This document shows positions 1 to 5,879 of a stretch of DNA of 8,057 bases, in pieces; position 1 is the stretch's first letter, and each line of letters starts with the position of its first letter. The translations under genes were made by a program, and so were the position numbers. This stretch comes from Pseudomonadota bacterium (GTDB lineage: Bacteria > Pseudomonadota > Gammaproteobacteria > Burkholderiales > Burkholderiaceae_D): NCBI GenBank assembly GCA_018241865.1, contig JAFECY010000075.1, positions 1-8,057 on the forward strand, given 5' to 3'. The notes beneath the pieces were generated by a model. It was not told the DNA's origin and did no database searches. It was given only the letters and a program-made list of their open reading frames with translations.

Positions 1-30
1 GCGAAGTTCGCGGGCTAAATCCATATCAAA

Positions 31-52
31 GGAGGAGACATGGAGGAGACAG
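31..52 (+). repeat. Tandem 11-bp duplication carrying the Shine-Dalgarno
   Basis: GGAGGAGACA occurs at 31-40 and again at 42-51, one base apart, so an 11-bp unit is repeated in tandem. Each copy carries GGAGGAG. The first lies 2 nt from ATG 40, with AGGAGG at 30-35 better spaced. The second lies 4 nt from ATG 53, which opens a different 17-codon frame (53-106). This is either a slippage duplication or chance similarity of a Glu-Glu-Thr coding start to the RBS. Confidence 0.6.
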
Positions 53-117
53 ATGCAGTGTATGCGGCACTGCAGCATATATCCAATTCATTTTGGATAT
101 ATGTGATATTCAATTGA
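40..117 (+). pseudogene. Short ORF (25 aa) behind a very strong RBS; possible truncated start of a lost gene
   Basis: An ATG at 40 follows the strong Shine-Dalgarno AAAGGAGGAG (28-37). It opens a 25-codon frame ending at TGA 115-117. The first 13 residues (MEETDAVYAALQH) look like a normal protein start and faintly resemble the N-terminus of DUF485 (YjcH-like) small membrane proteins, which often begin with a Val-Tyr-x-x-Leu/Ile-Gln motif. From codon 13 on, the frame runs into the inverted repeat at 76-103 and encodes ISNSFWIYVIFN, which is unlike that family. I read it as a gene start truncated at about position 76, but a real 25-aa peptide with a hydrophobic end is possible. The DUF485 resemblance covers only a few residues and is a guess. 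A stop codon in frame 1 at 16-18 could be the end of a preceding plus-strand gene, too short to identify. Confidence 0.3.
76..103. repeat. Perfect 11-bp inverted repeat (AT-rich hairpin 1)
   Basis: The arms CATATATCCAA (76-86) and TTGGATATATG (93-103) are perfectly complementary around a 6-base loop, TTCATT. The stem is AT-rich, and there is no T-run on either side as in a canonical intrinsic terminator. It lies about 40 bp beyond the argZ-like stop codon. It could protect the 3' end of the rocD-argZ transcript, act as a weak bidirectional terminator, or be the remnant of a small palindromic element. Confidence 0.7.
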
Positions 118-127
118 TGAATATCAC
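103..127. repeat. Perfect 9-bp inverted repeat (AT-rich hairpin 2)
   Basis: The arms GTGATATTC (103-111) and GAATATCAC (119-127) are perfectly complementary around a 7-base loop, AATTGAT. This repeat directly abuts hairpin 1, sharing base 103. It is followed at 127-134 by CTCCTCCT, which is complementary to AGGAGGAG at 30-37. The tandem hairpins fill nearly the whole space between the truncated ORF and the argZ-like stop. Confidence 0.65.
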
Positions 128-141
128 TCCTCCTCAAGGTA

Positions 142-984
142 TTAAGCCGCCACCCGTACCGGCGGTTGCCGCAGCGGCTCGTTCAGCTTCAGCGTCAGGC
201 ATTTGGCGGAGCCACCTGCCTTCATGAATTCCCCCAGCGGTGTTTGCCTGAGCAAAAAGCCGAATTCCGTCAGGCGTTGCACCAGTTCATTGGAGGCCCG
301 GTTCAAGAACACATGGCGGCCGCAATTGACGGCGTTGCAGGCGAAATCGAGCGCATCGGCATCGGATACCGCGATCCGGCGCGCGGCCGGCACCCGCGCC
401 GCGATCCGCGCTTGCGATGCTGCGTCGAAAGCCGTCGGATAATACATCAGATAGCCGCCTTCTAACGGACAGAAGCACGTGTCGAGATGATAGAAGCGTT
501 CGTCCACCAATTTCAGCGGCTGCACGTCGATGTCGAGCAGGGATGACAGTACCGATGCGCAACGTTCGCTGGTGCGATGGCCGTGCCCCATCCACAGGAG
601 GTTCTCGGCACGATCGAGCAAAGCATCGCCCGCGCCTTCGAACGGTAGCTCGGGAGCCATGCGGATCACGTGATAACCATGATCGGCGAACCAGTTGGCG
701 AACAGCGCCTCTTCACCGCGCCGCTCAGGATGATGGAAGCGCGACAGCACGAAAGACTGCCCCAACACTAACCCGGCATTGGCGGTGAACACCATGTCCG
801 GCACGCCGGGCTGTCCCTTCACCCGTTCGATGTGCGCCACATCGCTAATCAAAGTCGCCAGCGCGCGCCACTGGCAAACGGCGACATCGCTGCGGCATTG
901 CGCGACATTGCCCGCCATCCAAGGATTGATGACATAGACGACATCAAAATGGTCGGGCGCGCACATCAAGTAACGGTCGTTCAT
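142..984 (-). CDS. argZ: ArgZ-type arginine dihydrolase (stand-alone amidinotransferase-fold hydrolase)
   Basis: This 280-aa protein of the guanidino-group modifying (pentein) superfamily is probably cytoplasmic. From memory it matches the N-terminal catalytic domain of cyanobacterial ArgZ/AgrE almost motif for motif: MCAPDHFDV (7-15), INPWM (19-23), DMVFTANAGLVLG (63-75), LPFEGAGDALLDR (113-125), DERFYHLDTCFCPL (161-174), FACNAVN (214-220) and AGGSAKCLTL (256-265). Candidate catalytic residues are Asn69, His166 and nucleophile Cys262, offset by two from the ArgZ residues I recall (Asn71, His168, Cys264). ArgZ converts arginine to ornithine, 2 NH3 and CO2. The long C-terminal domain of ArgZ/AgrE is absent. 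The frame can extend to 1065, but ATG 984 has GGAGG at 993-997 (8-nt spacing) and begins at the family start. The gene follows rocD by 16 nt, its RBS just after the rocD stop. Alternative functions are dimethylargininase or arginine deiminase; generic annotation would say amidinotransferase. Substrate is inferred. Confidence 0.85.
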   Translation of the reverse strand: MNDRYLMCAPDHFDVVYVINPWMAGNVAQCRSDVAVCQWRALATLISDVAHIERVKGQPGVPDMVFTANAGLVLGQSFVLSRFHHPERRGEEALFANWFADHGYHVIRMAPELPFEGAGDALLDRAENLLWMGHGHRTSERCASVLSSLLDIDVQPLKLVDERFYHLDTCFCPLEGGYLMYYPTAFDAASQARIAARVPAARRIAVSDADALDFACNAVNCGRHVFLNRASNELVQRLTEFGFLLRQTPLGEFMKAGGSAKCLTLKLNEPLRQPPVRVAA

Positions 985-1000
985 GTTGTTTTCCTCCGCA

Positions 1001-2230
1001 TCAAGCATGATGCATATCGTGCGCGACTGGTGCAGGCATGGCGTACAGCGTGCCGCGTATGCCATGCAGCGCTTCGTCGATCTGCTCTCGGGTGATGAGT
1101 AGCGGCGGCGCGAAGCGCACCACGGTATCGTGTGTTTCTTTCGACAGCACGCCGTGCTTCATCAATTCTTCGCAGAAGCGCCGTGCCGGAATCAGATGCG
1201 GGTCGAGCTCCATGCCGATCAACAAACCCTTGCCACGGATGGCGCGGATGGCTGGATGATGAATCGCGCGCAAGCCTTGCATGAAATACGCGCCCATGCT
1301 CTGCGCGTGCTCGATGAGTTTTTGATCGCGCAATAGATTCAACGCCGCATGGCCAACGGCCGCCGCCAGCGGATTGCCGCCGAAGGTGCTGCCGTGATCG
1401 CCCGGTTGGAACACATCCATCACGTCGAGTCGCGCCAGAAAAGCCGACACCGGCAACAAACCACCGCCGAGTGCCTTGCCCAGTATCAGGCCATCGGGTT
1501 TGACGTTTTCATGGTCGCAAGCCAGCAGGCGGCCGGTGCGACCCAAGCCCGTTTGCACCTCGTCGCAAATCAGCAACACTTTATGCCGCGTGCAAATCTC
1601 GCGACAGGCGGCCAGATAGCCTTCCGGCGGCACGATAATGCCACCCTCGCCTTGGATCGGTTCGACCAGAAAAGCGGCCGTGTGCGGCGTGATCGCCGCT
1701 TCCAGCGCCTGCGCATCGCCGTAAGGAACATTGACGAAGCCCGGCGCGAATGGGCCGAAGCCATCGCGGTATTGCGGCTCCGATGAAAACCCGACCAGCG
1801 TGGTGGTGCGTCCGGCGAAGTTGCCATCGCAGACGATGATCTGCGCCTTGCCATCGGGGACGCCCTTGCGCTTGTACGCCCACTTGCGCGCCGCCTTGAT
1901 CGCGGTTTCCACCGCTTCCGCGCCGGTGTTCATCGGCAACGCCTTGTCTTGCCCGGTCATCTCGCACAGCAAGCGCAAGAACGCGCCCAGCTTGTCCGAG
2001 TAAAAAGCGCGCGAGGTAATCGCCAATTGTTGCGCCTGTGCCGTCAGCACCGCGACCAGCTCAGGATGACAGTGGCCGAAGCTGACCGCCGAATATGCCG
2101 ACATCATGTCCAGATAGCGCTTGCCTTCGACATCCCACAGCCAGACGCCTTCGCCGCGATTCAACACCACCGGCAGCGGCAGGTAATTGTGGGCGCAATA
2201 ATGTTGTTCGAGATGGATGAAGTGGTGCAT
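1001..2230 (-). CDS. rocD: Ornithine aminotransferase
   Basis: This is a 409-aa class III PLP-dependent aminotransferase that converts ornithine and 2-oxoglutarate to glutamate-5-semialdehyde and glutamate. Visible motifs are an N-terminal segment of ornithine aminotransferase type (HNYLPLPVVLNRGEGVWLWD, 14-33), SAYSAVSFGHCHP (44-56), the phosphate-binding MNTGAEAVETAIK (100-112), EPIQGEGGI (190-198), the PLP-ring Asp in CDEVQTGLGRTG (Asp223), the Schiff-base lysine in LILGKALGGG (Lys252) and GSTFGGNPLA (280-289). Length matches bacterial RocD (about 400 aa). Tyr and Phe residues in the N-terminal block fit ornithine aminotransferase better than acetylornithine aminotransferase, and the lack of other arginine-synthesis genes agrees. 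ATG 2230 has GGAGG at 2235-2239. The gene heads a two-gene operon with the argZ-like gene, which would supply its ornithine. An Lrp-type regulator is divergent. AstC or ArgD is a less likely identity. Confidence 0.95.
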   Translation of the reverse strand: MHHFIHLEQHYCAHNYLPLPVVLNRGEGVWLWDVEGKRYLDMMSAYSAVSFGHCHPELVAVLTAQAQQLAITSRAFYSDKLGAFLRLLCEMTGQDKALPMNTGAEAVETAIKAARKWAYKRKGVPDGKAQIIVCDGNFAGRTTTLVGFSSEPQYRDGFGPFAPGFVNVPYGDAQALEAAITPHTAAFLVEPIQGEGGIIVPPEGYLAACREICTRHKVLLICDEVQTGLGRTGRLLACDHENVKPDGLILGKALGGGLLPVSAFLARLDVMDVFQPGDHGSTFGGNPLAAAVGHAALNLLRDQKLIEHAQSMGAYFMQGLRAIHHPAIRAIRGKGLLIGMELDPHLIPARRFCEELMKHGVLSKETHDTVVRFAPPLLITREQIDEALHGIRGTLYAMPAPVAHDMHHA

Positions 2231-2267
2231 GGAACCTCCGATCGCTCACGCCTTTATGCATGCTTTC

Positions 2268-2273
2268 ATGATA
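2268..2273 (-). promoter_or_regulatory. Candidate -10 box for rocD-argZ
   Basis: On the minus strand TATCAT (five of six matches to TATAAT) lies about 38 nt upstream of the rocD ATG. No good -35 is present at the usual distance; that place is taken by the dyad at 2283-2310, as expected for an activator-dependent promoter. An overlapping TTGACT (2278-2273) could instead be a -35, but no convincing -10 follows it. Assigned by eye. Confidence 0.35.
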
Positions 2274-2282
2274 GTCAACACG

Positions 2283-2310
2283 TCGGAAATATTTTTGCGT
2301 ATTTTCCCGA
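2283..2310. promoter_or_regulatory. AT-rich dyad, candidate operator of the divergent Lrp-type regulator
   Basis: TCGGAAATA (2283-2291) and TATTTTCCCGA (2300-2310) form an imperfect inverted repeat around an 8-bp T-rich centre; the right arm carries two extra bases. An A/T-rich core with dyad symmetry is typical of Lrp/AsnC sites. It sits midway between the candidate rocD -10 (9 bp away) and the candidate lrp -10 (10 bp away), so a dimer bound here would cover both -35 regions. Binding is inferred. Confidence 0.45.
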
Positions 2311-2320
2311 TAGGATGGGC

Positions 2321-2326
2321 TAATAT
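2321..2326 (+). promoter_or_regulatory. Candidate -10 box for the Lrp-family gene
   Basis: TAATAT lies 26 bp upstream of the first in-frame ATG (2353). No consensus -35 is seen 16-18 bp upstream; the nearest TTGCGT (2295-2300) is 20 bp away and inside the dyad. This arrangement would fit autoregulation. Confidence 0.35.
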
Positions 2327-2352
2327 GAAAGAAACGTTCATTCATCAATGAA

Positions 2353-2838
2353 ATGGCGAAACAAATGGAAGAAATGGATCGTTACGACCGTATCCTGCTG
2401 CACACTCTGCAGGAACATGGGCGCGCTTCCAACGTCGAGTTGTCGGAAGCGGCGCACTTATCACCGCCCCAGTGCTATCGCCGCGTGCGACGCTTGGAAG
2501 CCGAAGGGTATATCCGTGGTTACGCAGCGCAAGTCGATCCGGCCAGCTTGGGATTGGGCGTGGTGGCGTTCGTCAGTCTGAACATCCACCGCGATCAATT
2601 CAAGCATGTGCGGCAACTGGAAAAAGCGATCCGGCAATTCCCTGAAATTATCGAGTGCTACACGATTTCCGGCGACTTCGATTACCTACTGAAGGTAGTG
2701 GCGACCGACCTGAAATCGCTCTCGACTTTTTTGACGGATCGCCTGATGCAAGTGCCGGGCGTGGCCGGCGTGCGTTCCAGTGTATGTTTGGAAGAAATCA
2801 AACAACCTTCCAGCCTGCCAGTTGATCTGGCAACTTGA
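2353..2838 (+). CDS. Lrp/AsnC-family transcriptional regulator, probable regulator of rocD-argZ
   Basis: The protein has up to 161 aa and the two-part layout of the family. Residues about 8-60 form the winged helix-turn-helix (DRYDRILLHTLQEHGR, then SNVELSEAAHLSPPQCYRRV and RLEAEGYIRGY). Residues about 70-150 form the RAM ligand-binding and oligomerisation domain, including the conserved ISGDFDYLLKVV stretch (105-116). Such proteins sense amino acids and often control an adjacent divergent operon, so arginine or ornithine is the likely signal here (inferred). The start is uncertain: ATG 2353, 2365 and 2374 are all in frame. The family usually begins at the Met-Asp preceding the first helix, which favours 2374 (154 aa), but none has a good Shine-Dalgarno. 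A small inverted repeat (TTCATT/AATGAA, 2337-2352) ends directly before ATG 2353. The stop is 5 bp from the convergent mvaB stop. I cannot assign it to a named subgroup such as PutR or BkdR. Confidence 0.93.
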   Translation: MAKQMEEMDRYDRILLHTLQEHGRASNVELSEAAHLSPPQCYRRVRRLEAEGYIRGYAAQVDPASLGLGVVAFVSLNIHRDQFKHVRQLEKAIRQFPEIIECYTISGDFDYLLKVVATDLKSLSTFLTDRLMQVPGVAGVRSSVCLEEIKQPSSLPVDLAT

Positions 2839-2843
2839 TGCGC

Positions 2844-3755
2844 TCAGGTGTTGCCGCGTTTCGCCGTCAGGGCATTGCCGGCGCGGCTGGCCGCTTTGCG
2901 ATGCAAATGCGTCGAGATGAACTGGCCGGCATCGACCACGGTGTCGAGATCGACGCCTGTTTCGATGCTCAATCCGCGCAGCAGATACAGCACGTCCTCG
3001 GTGGCGACGTTGCCGGTGGCGCCTTTCGCATAAGGACAGCCGCCGAGACCGGCGACCGAAGCGTGAAAAATAGACACGCCGACTTCGAGGCTAGCGTAAA
3101 TGTTGGCCAGCGCCTGACCGTAGGTGTCGTGAAAATGTCCCGATAGACGTTCAATAGAAAATTCAGCGGCAGCGGCTTGCATTACCGCTTGCACTTTCTG
3201 CGGCGTGCCAACGCCGATGGTGTCGGCGATGTCGATTTCATCGCAGCCGAGCTCGCGCAAACGGCGCACCACGTCGGTCACGGCGGCGATAGGCACGTCG
3301 CCCTGATACGGGCAACCAAGCGCGCAACTGATGCTGCCGCGCAGACGCAAACCGTTCTGCTTGGCCGCTTCGGCCACCGGACGGAAACGCTCGATCGATT
3401 CAGCGATCGAGCAATTGATATTTTTCTGTGAGAACGCTTCCGATGCCGCGCCGAAGATCACCACTTCATCGACGCCGGCCTGCAGCGCCGCCGCGAAACC
3501 CTGCATGTTGGGCACCAACGCCGAATACACCACGCCGGGCTGGCGCGCGATGCCGGCCATGACTTCGCTGGAAGTCGCCATCTGCGGCACCCACTTCGGC
3601 GAGACGAACGCCGCCGCTTCGATATTGGCGAAACCGGCGCGGCTGAGACGGTCGATCAATTCGATCTTCACTGCGGCGGGAATCGTGTCCTTCTCATTCT
3701 GCAAGCCGTCGCGCGGGCCAACTTCGACGATCTTCACTTTGTCGGGTAAATTCAT
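2844..3755 (-). CDS. mvaB: Hydroxymethylglutaryl-CoA lyase
   Basis: This 303-aa TIM-barrel enzyme of the HMG-CoA lyase family cleaves HMG-CoA to acetyl-CoA and acetoacetate, the last step of leucine degradation. It opens with VEVGPRDGLQNEK (10-22) and carries FVSPKWVPQMA (50-60), GHFHDTYGQAL (206-216) and the signature SVAGLGGCPYAKGATGNVA (233-251). Known human catalytic and metal-binding residues map with a constant offset of 26: Arg15, Asp16, Glu46, His207, His209, active-site Cys240 and Asn249. After Glu46 the usual Thr/Ser pair is replaced by Ala-Ala, a mild oddity. The ATG at 3755 overlaps the mccA stop by one base (TGATG). A GTG one codon upstream (3758) would overlap it by four. Both lie within reach of GGAG upstream, so translation is probably coupled to mccA. 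The product of MccAB, after hydration, is the substrate of this enzyme. It is also called liuE. Confidence 0.96.
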   Translation of the reverse strand: MNLPDKVKIVEVGPRDGLQNEKDTIPAAVKIELIDRLSRAGFANIEAAAFVSPKWVPQMATSSEVMAGIARQPGVVYSALVPNMQGFAAALQAGVDEVVIFGAASEAFSQKNINCSIAESIERFRPVAEAAKQNGLRLRGSISCALGCPYQGDVPIAAVTDVVRRLRELGCDEIDIADTIGVGTPQKVQAVMQAAAAEFSIERLSGHFHDTYGQALANIYASLEVGVSIFHASVAGLGGCPYAKGATGNVATEDVLYLLRGLSIETGVDLDTVVDAGQFISTHLHRKAASRAGNALTAKRGNT

Positions 3756-5830
3756 CACGCTTTCTCCGTCATCCGCAGCATCAACAATTGCGCGCCTTCG
3801 CTTACCTGATCGCCGACTGCATACAGCAGTTCTTCCACCACGCCGGCGGTCGGCGCGACGATGGTGTGTTCCATTTTCATTGCCTCCATCACCAGCAGCG
3901 GCGCACCACGCTCCACTGCCGCGCCGGCCGTCACCAATAGCGCGACGATCTTGCCCGGCATCGGCGCAGTCAGACGGCCACCTTCCGTTTCGCCGGTTCC
4001 GGCATGTGCCAGCGGATCGCTGTGCCGCAAGATCGTCTGCCGACCTTGCGCAAAGACGTGCAGCACGTCGTCATCGCGCACCACCGTGCCCTTGATGATC
4101 GCTTCGCCAAGACGCAAGAACAACACAGCTTGCTCTTGCCGCTGCAGATGCACTGCGGCCGTACATGTGCCTATCGTGAAACGCCAGCCGTCACGCTCGT
4201 ACGCGACCCACACCTCGTGCGACGTTTCATCTTCGGCTTGCATGTCAGCGAAGCGCAAACGACGCTGCAGCGTATGGTTCAAGCGCCAGCCGCTGGTGTG
4301 CGTCCAAGGATCGCCGTTTTGATTCATCCGCTCCGCCGTCAACAGCGCAGCCGCTGCCAACGCCAGCACCTCGACGCTCGGCGCTGCATGCGGCGGAAAC
4401 AGGCTGGCGTGGTGCCGTTCGATCAAGCCGGTGTCGAGTTGCGCCCTTGCAAAAGGCGCGCTGGCGATCAGTCGCTGCAAGAAAGCGATATTGGTCGCCA
4501 ACCCAGCTACTTGAAAATCCGCCAGCGCCCGCGTCATGGCCGACAAAGCTTGCGCGCGATCCGCACCCCAGACGATCAACTTGGCAATCATCGGATCGTA
4601 ATACGACGCAATCGCATCGCCCTCGCGCACGCCGGAATCAATCCGCACTACGTCGCCAGCGGCGACGTCATTCTCACCCTCTCCCTCCACGGGAGAGGGT
4701 CGAGGAGAGGGTAGGGGCGAATCCGAAACACCAAACTCCAGCGCTACCGGCGTACGCATATGGCGCAGCACGCCAATTGCCGGGAGAAATCCTTTCTCTG
4801 GATTTTCCGCATAAATGCGCGCCTCGATGGCGTGGCCATGCAGTTGCAATTCTTCCTGACTACACGGCAGGCTTTCACCGGCGGCGACACGCAACTGCCA
4901 CTCGACCAGATCGAGCCTCGTAATCATTTCCGTCACCGGATGCTCGACCTGCAGCCGGGTATTCATTTCCATGAAATGAAAATCCCCTGCTTGATCCGCG
5001 ATGAACTCGACCGTGCCGGCGCCGACATAGCCGACCGCCTTGGCCGCCGCCACTGCCGCCGCTCCCATCGTCTGACGACGTTCGGGCGTCATGCCGGGCG
5101 CTGGCGCTTCTTCCAGCACCTTTTGATGGCGGCGCTGCACCGAGCAATCGCGTTCGAACAAATAGACGCAATTGCCATGCGTGTCAGCGAACGCCTGGAT
5201 TTCGATGTGGCGCGGCTGGCTCAGGTATTTCTCGATCAGCACACGATCATTGCCGAAACTATTGGCGGCTTCACGCTGGCAAGAAGTGAGCGCCGCTTTG
5301 AAATCAGCACTGCGCTCGACGATACGCATGCCCTTACCACCGCCGCCGGCGGATGACTTGAGCAAAACTGGATAACCGATGCAGTCGGCTTCGGTCTGCA
5401 GGAAATCGGCATCCTGATTCTCGCCGTGATAACCCGGCACCAATGGCACGCCGGCTTTTTCCATCAAGGATTTAGCCGCCGATTTGGAACCCATAGCGCG
5501 AATTGCCGCAGCCGGCGGGCCGATGAACACCAGCCCCGCCGCCGCGCAAGCCGCAGCGAAGTCGGCATTCTCCGACAGGAAACCGTAACCGGGATGGATG
5601 GCTTGCGCGCCGCTTGTCTTGGCAGCGGCGATGATCTTGTCGATGCAGAGGTAACTTTCCTTCGCTGCGGCAGGGCCGATCGCGATGGCTTCGTCGCACA
5701 GGACGACATGCCGGGCGCTGGCATCGGCTTCGGAATACACCGCCACCGTCGCGATCCCCATGCGGCGCGCAGTGGCGGCAATGCGGCAGGCGATTTCACC
5801 GCGGTTGGCAATCAGGATTTTACTGAACAT
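3755..5830 (-). CDS. mccA: 3-methylcrotonyl-CoA carboxylase, biotin-containing alpha subunit
   Basis: This 691-aa subunit carboxylates its biotin using ATP and bicarbonate; the beta subunit MccB then transfers CO2 to 3-methylcrotonyl-CoA in leucine catabolism. Order: biotin carboxylase N-domain (about 1-110), ATP-grasp with glycine-rich KSSAGGGGKGM (158-168), catalytic MEMNTRLQVEHPVTE (287-301), C-terminal carboxylase domain to about 450, a less conserved linker region (about 470-610), and a biotinyl domain (about 617-687) with the biotin-accepting lysine in VMEAMKMEH (Lys652). Length is close to the family's usual 660-680. Residues 371-386 (SPLPSPRPSPVEGEGE) are an extra Pro/Gly/Glu-rich stretch coded by a palindromic repeat, placed before the conserved VRIDSGVREGDAI. 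ATG 5830 has only a weak Shine-Dalgarno. The gene is coupled to mvaB. Propionyl-, acetyl- or geranyl-CoA carboxylase alpha subunits are similar, but mvaB next door favours methylcrotonyl-CoA. It is also called liuD. Confidence 0.92.
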   Translation of the reverse strand: MFSKILIANRGEIACRIAATARRMGIATVAVYSEADASARHVVLCDEAIAIGPAAAKESYLCIDKIIAAAKTSGAQAIHPGYGFLSENADFAAACAAAGLVFIGPPAAAIRAMGSKSAAKSLMEKAGVPLVPGYHGENQDADFLQTEADCIGYPVLLKSSAGGGGKGMRIVERSADFKAALTSCQREAANSFGNDRVLIEKYLSQPRHIEIQAFADTHGNCVYLFERDCSVQRRHQKVLEEAPAPGMTPERRQTMGAAAVAAAKAVGYVGAGTVEFIADQAGDFHFMEMNTRLQVEHPVTEMITRLDLVEWQLRVAAGESLPCSQEELQLHGHAIEARIYAENPEKGFLPAIGVLRHMRTPVALEFGVSDSPLPSPRPSPVEGEGENDVAAGDVVRIDSGVREGDAIASYYDPMIAKLIVWGADRAQALSAMTRALADFQVAGLATNIAFLQRLIASAPFARAQLDTGLIERHHASLFPPHAAPSVEVLALAAAALLTAERMNQNGDPWTHTSGWRLNHTLQRRLRFADMQAEDETSHEVWVAYERDGWRFTIGTCTAAVHLQRQEQAVLFLRLGEAIIKGTVVRDDDVLHVFAQGRQTILRHSDPLAHAGTGETEGGRLTAPMPGKIVALLVTAGAAVERGAPLLVMEAMKMEHTIVAPTAGVVEELLYAVGDQVSEGAQLLMLRMTEKA
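4673..4720. repeat. GC-rich palindromic repeat inserted in frame within mccA
   Basis: ACCCTCTCCC (4676-4685) and GGGAGAGGGT (4691-4700) form a perfect 10-bp inverted repeat around a 5-base loop, TCCAC. GGAGAGGGT recurs at 4704-4712, followed by AGGGGCGA. CCCTCTCCC/GGGAGAGGG hairpins of this kind are, from general knowledge, common REP-like intergenic repeats in proteobacteria, and their translations give SPLP...GEGE-like peptides. Here the element lies inside the carboxylase coding sequence and keeps the frame, encoding MccA residues 371-386 (16 codons). Exact element ends and target duplication cannot be set from one sequence. Confidence 0.7.
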
Positions 5831-5879
5831 GATTTTGGCTTTCTATCGTTCACTTCATCCCGCTTCACGAATACGGAAA

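Noticed and set aside
985..1065. Upstream extension of the argZ-like frame to 1065
   Set aside because: It would overlap the end of rocD by 65 bp; ATG 984 has a good RBS and matches the family start.
2816..2832. Small hairpin TGCCAG/CTGGCA at the end of the Lrp-type gene as a terminator
   Set aside because: The stem is only 6 bp, lies within coding sequence, and has no T-run after it.
3389..3412. Perfect 9-bp inverted repeat GCTCGATCG/CGATCGAGC inside mvaB
   Set aside because: It falls on the codons of a Ser-Ile-Ala-Glu-Ser-Ile-Glu stretch that fits normal HMG-CoA lyase sequence, so it is most likely a product of repeated codons and not an inserted element.
3331..4714. Plus-strand open frames of 254 and 236 codons opposite mvaB/mccA
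   Set aside because: They are overlapping Arg/Ala/Pro-rich translations typical of antisense frames in GC-rich DNA, opposite well-supported enzymes.
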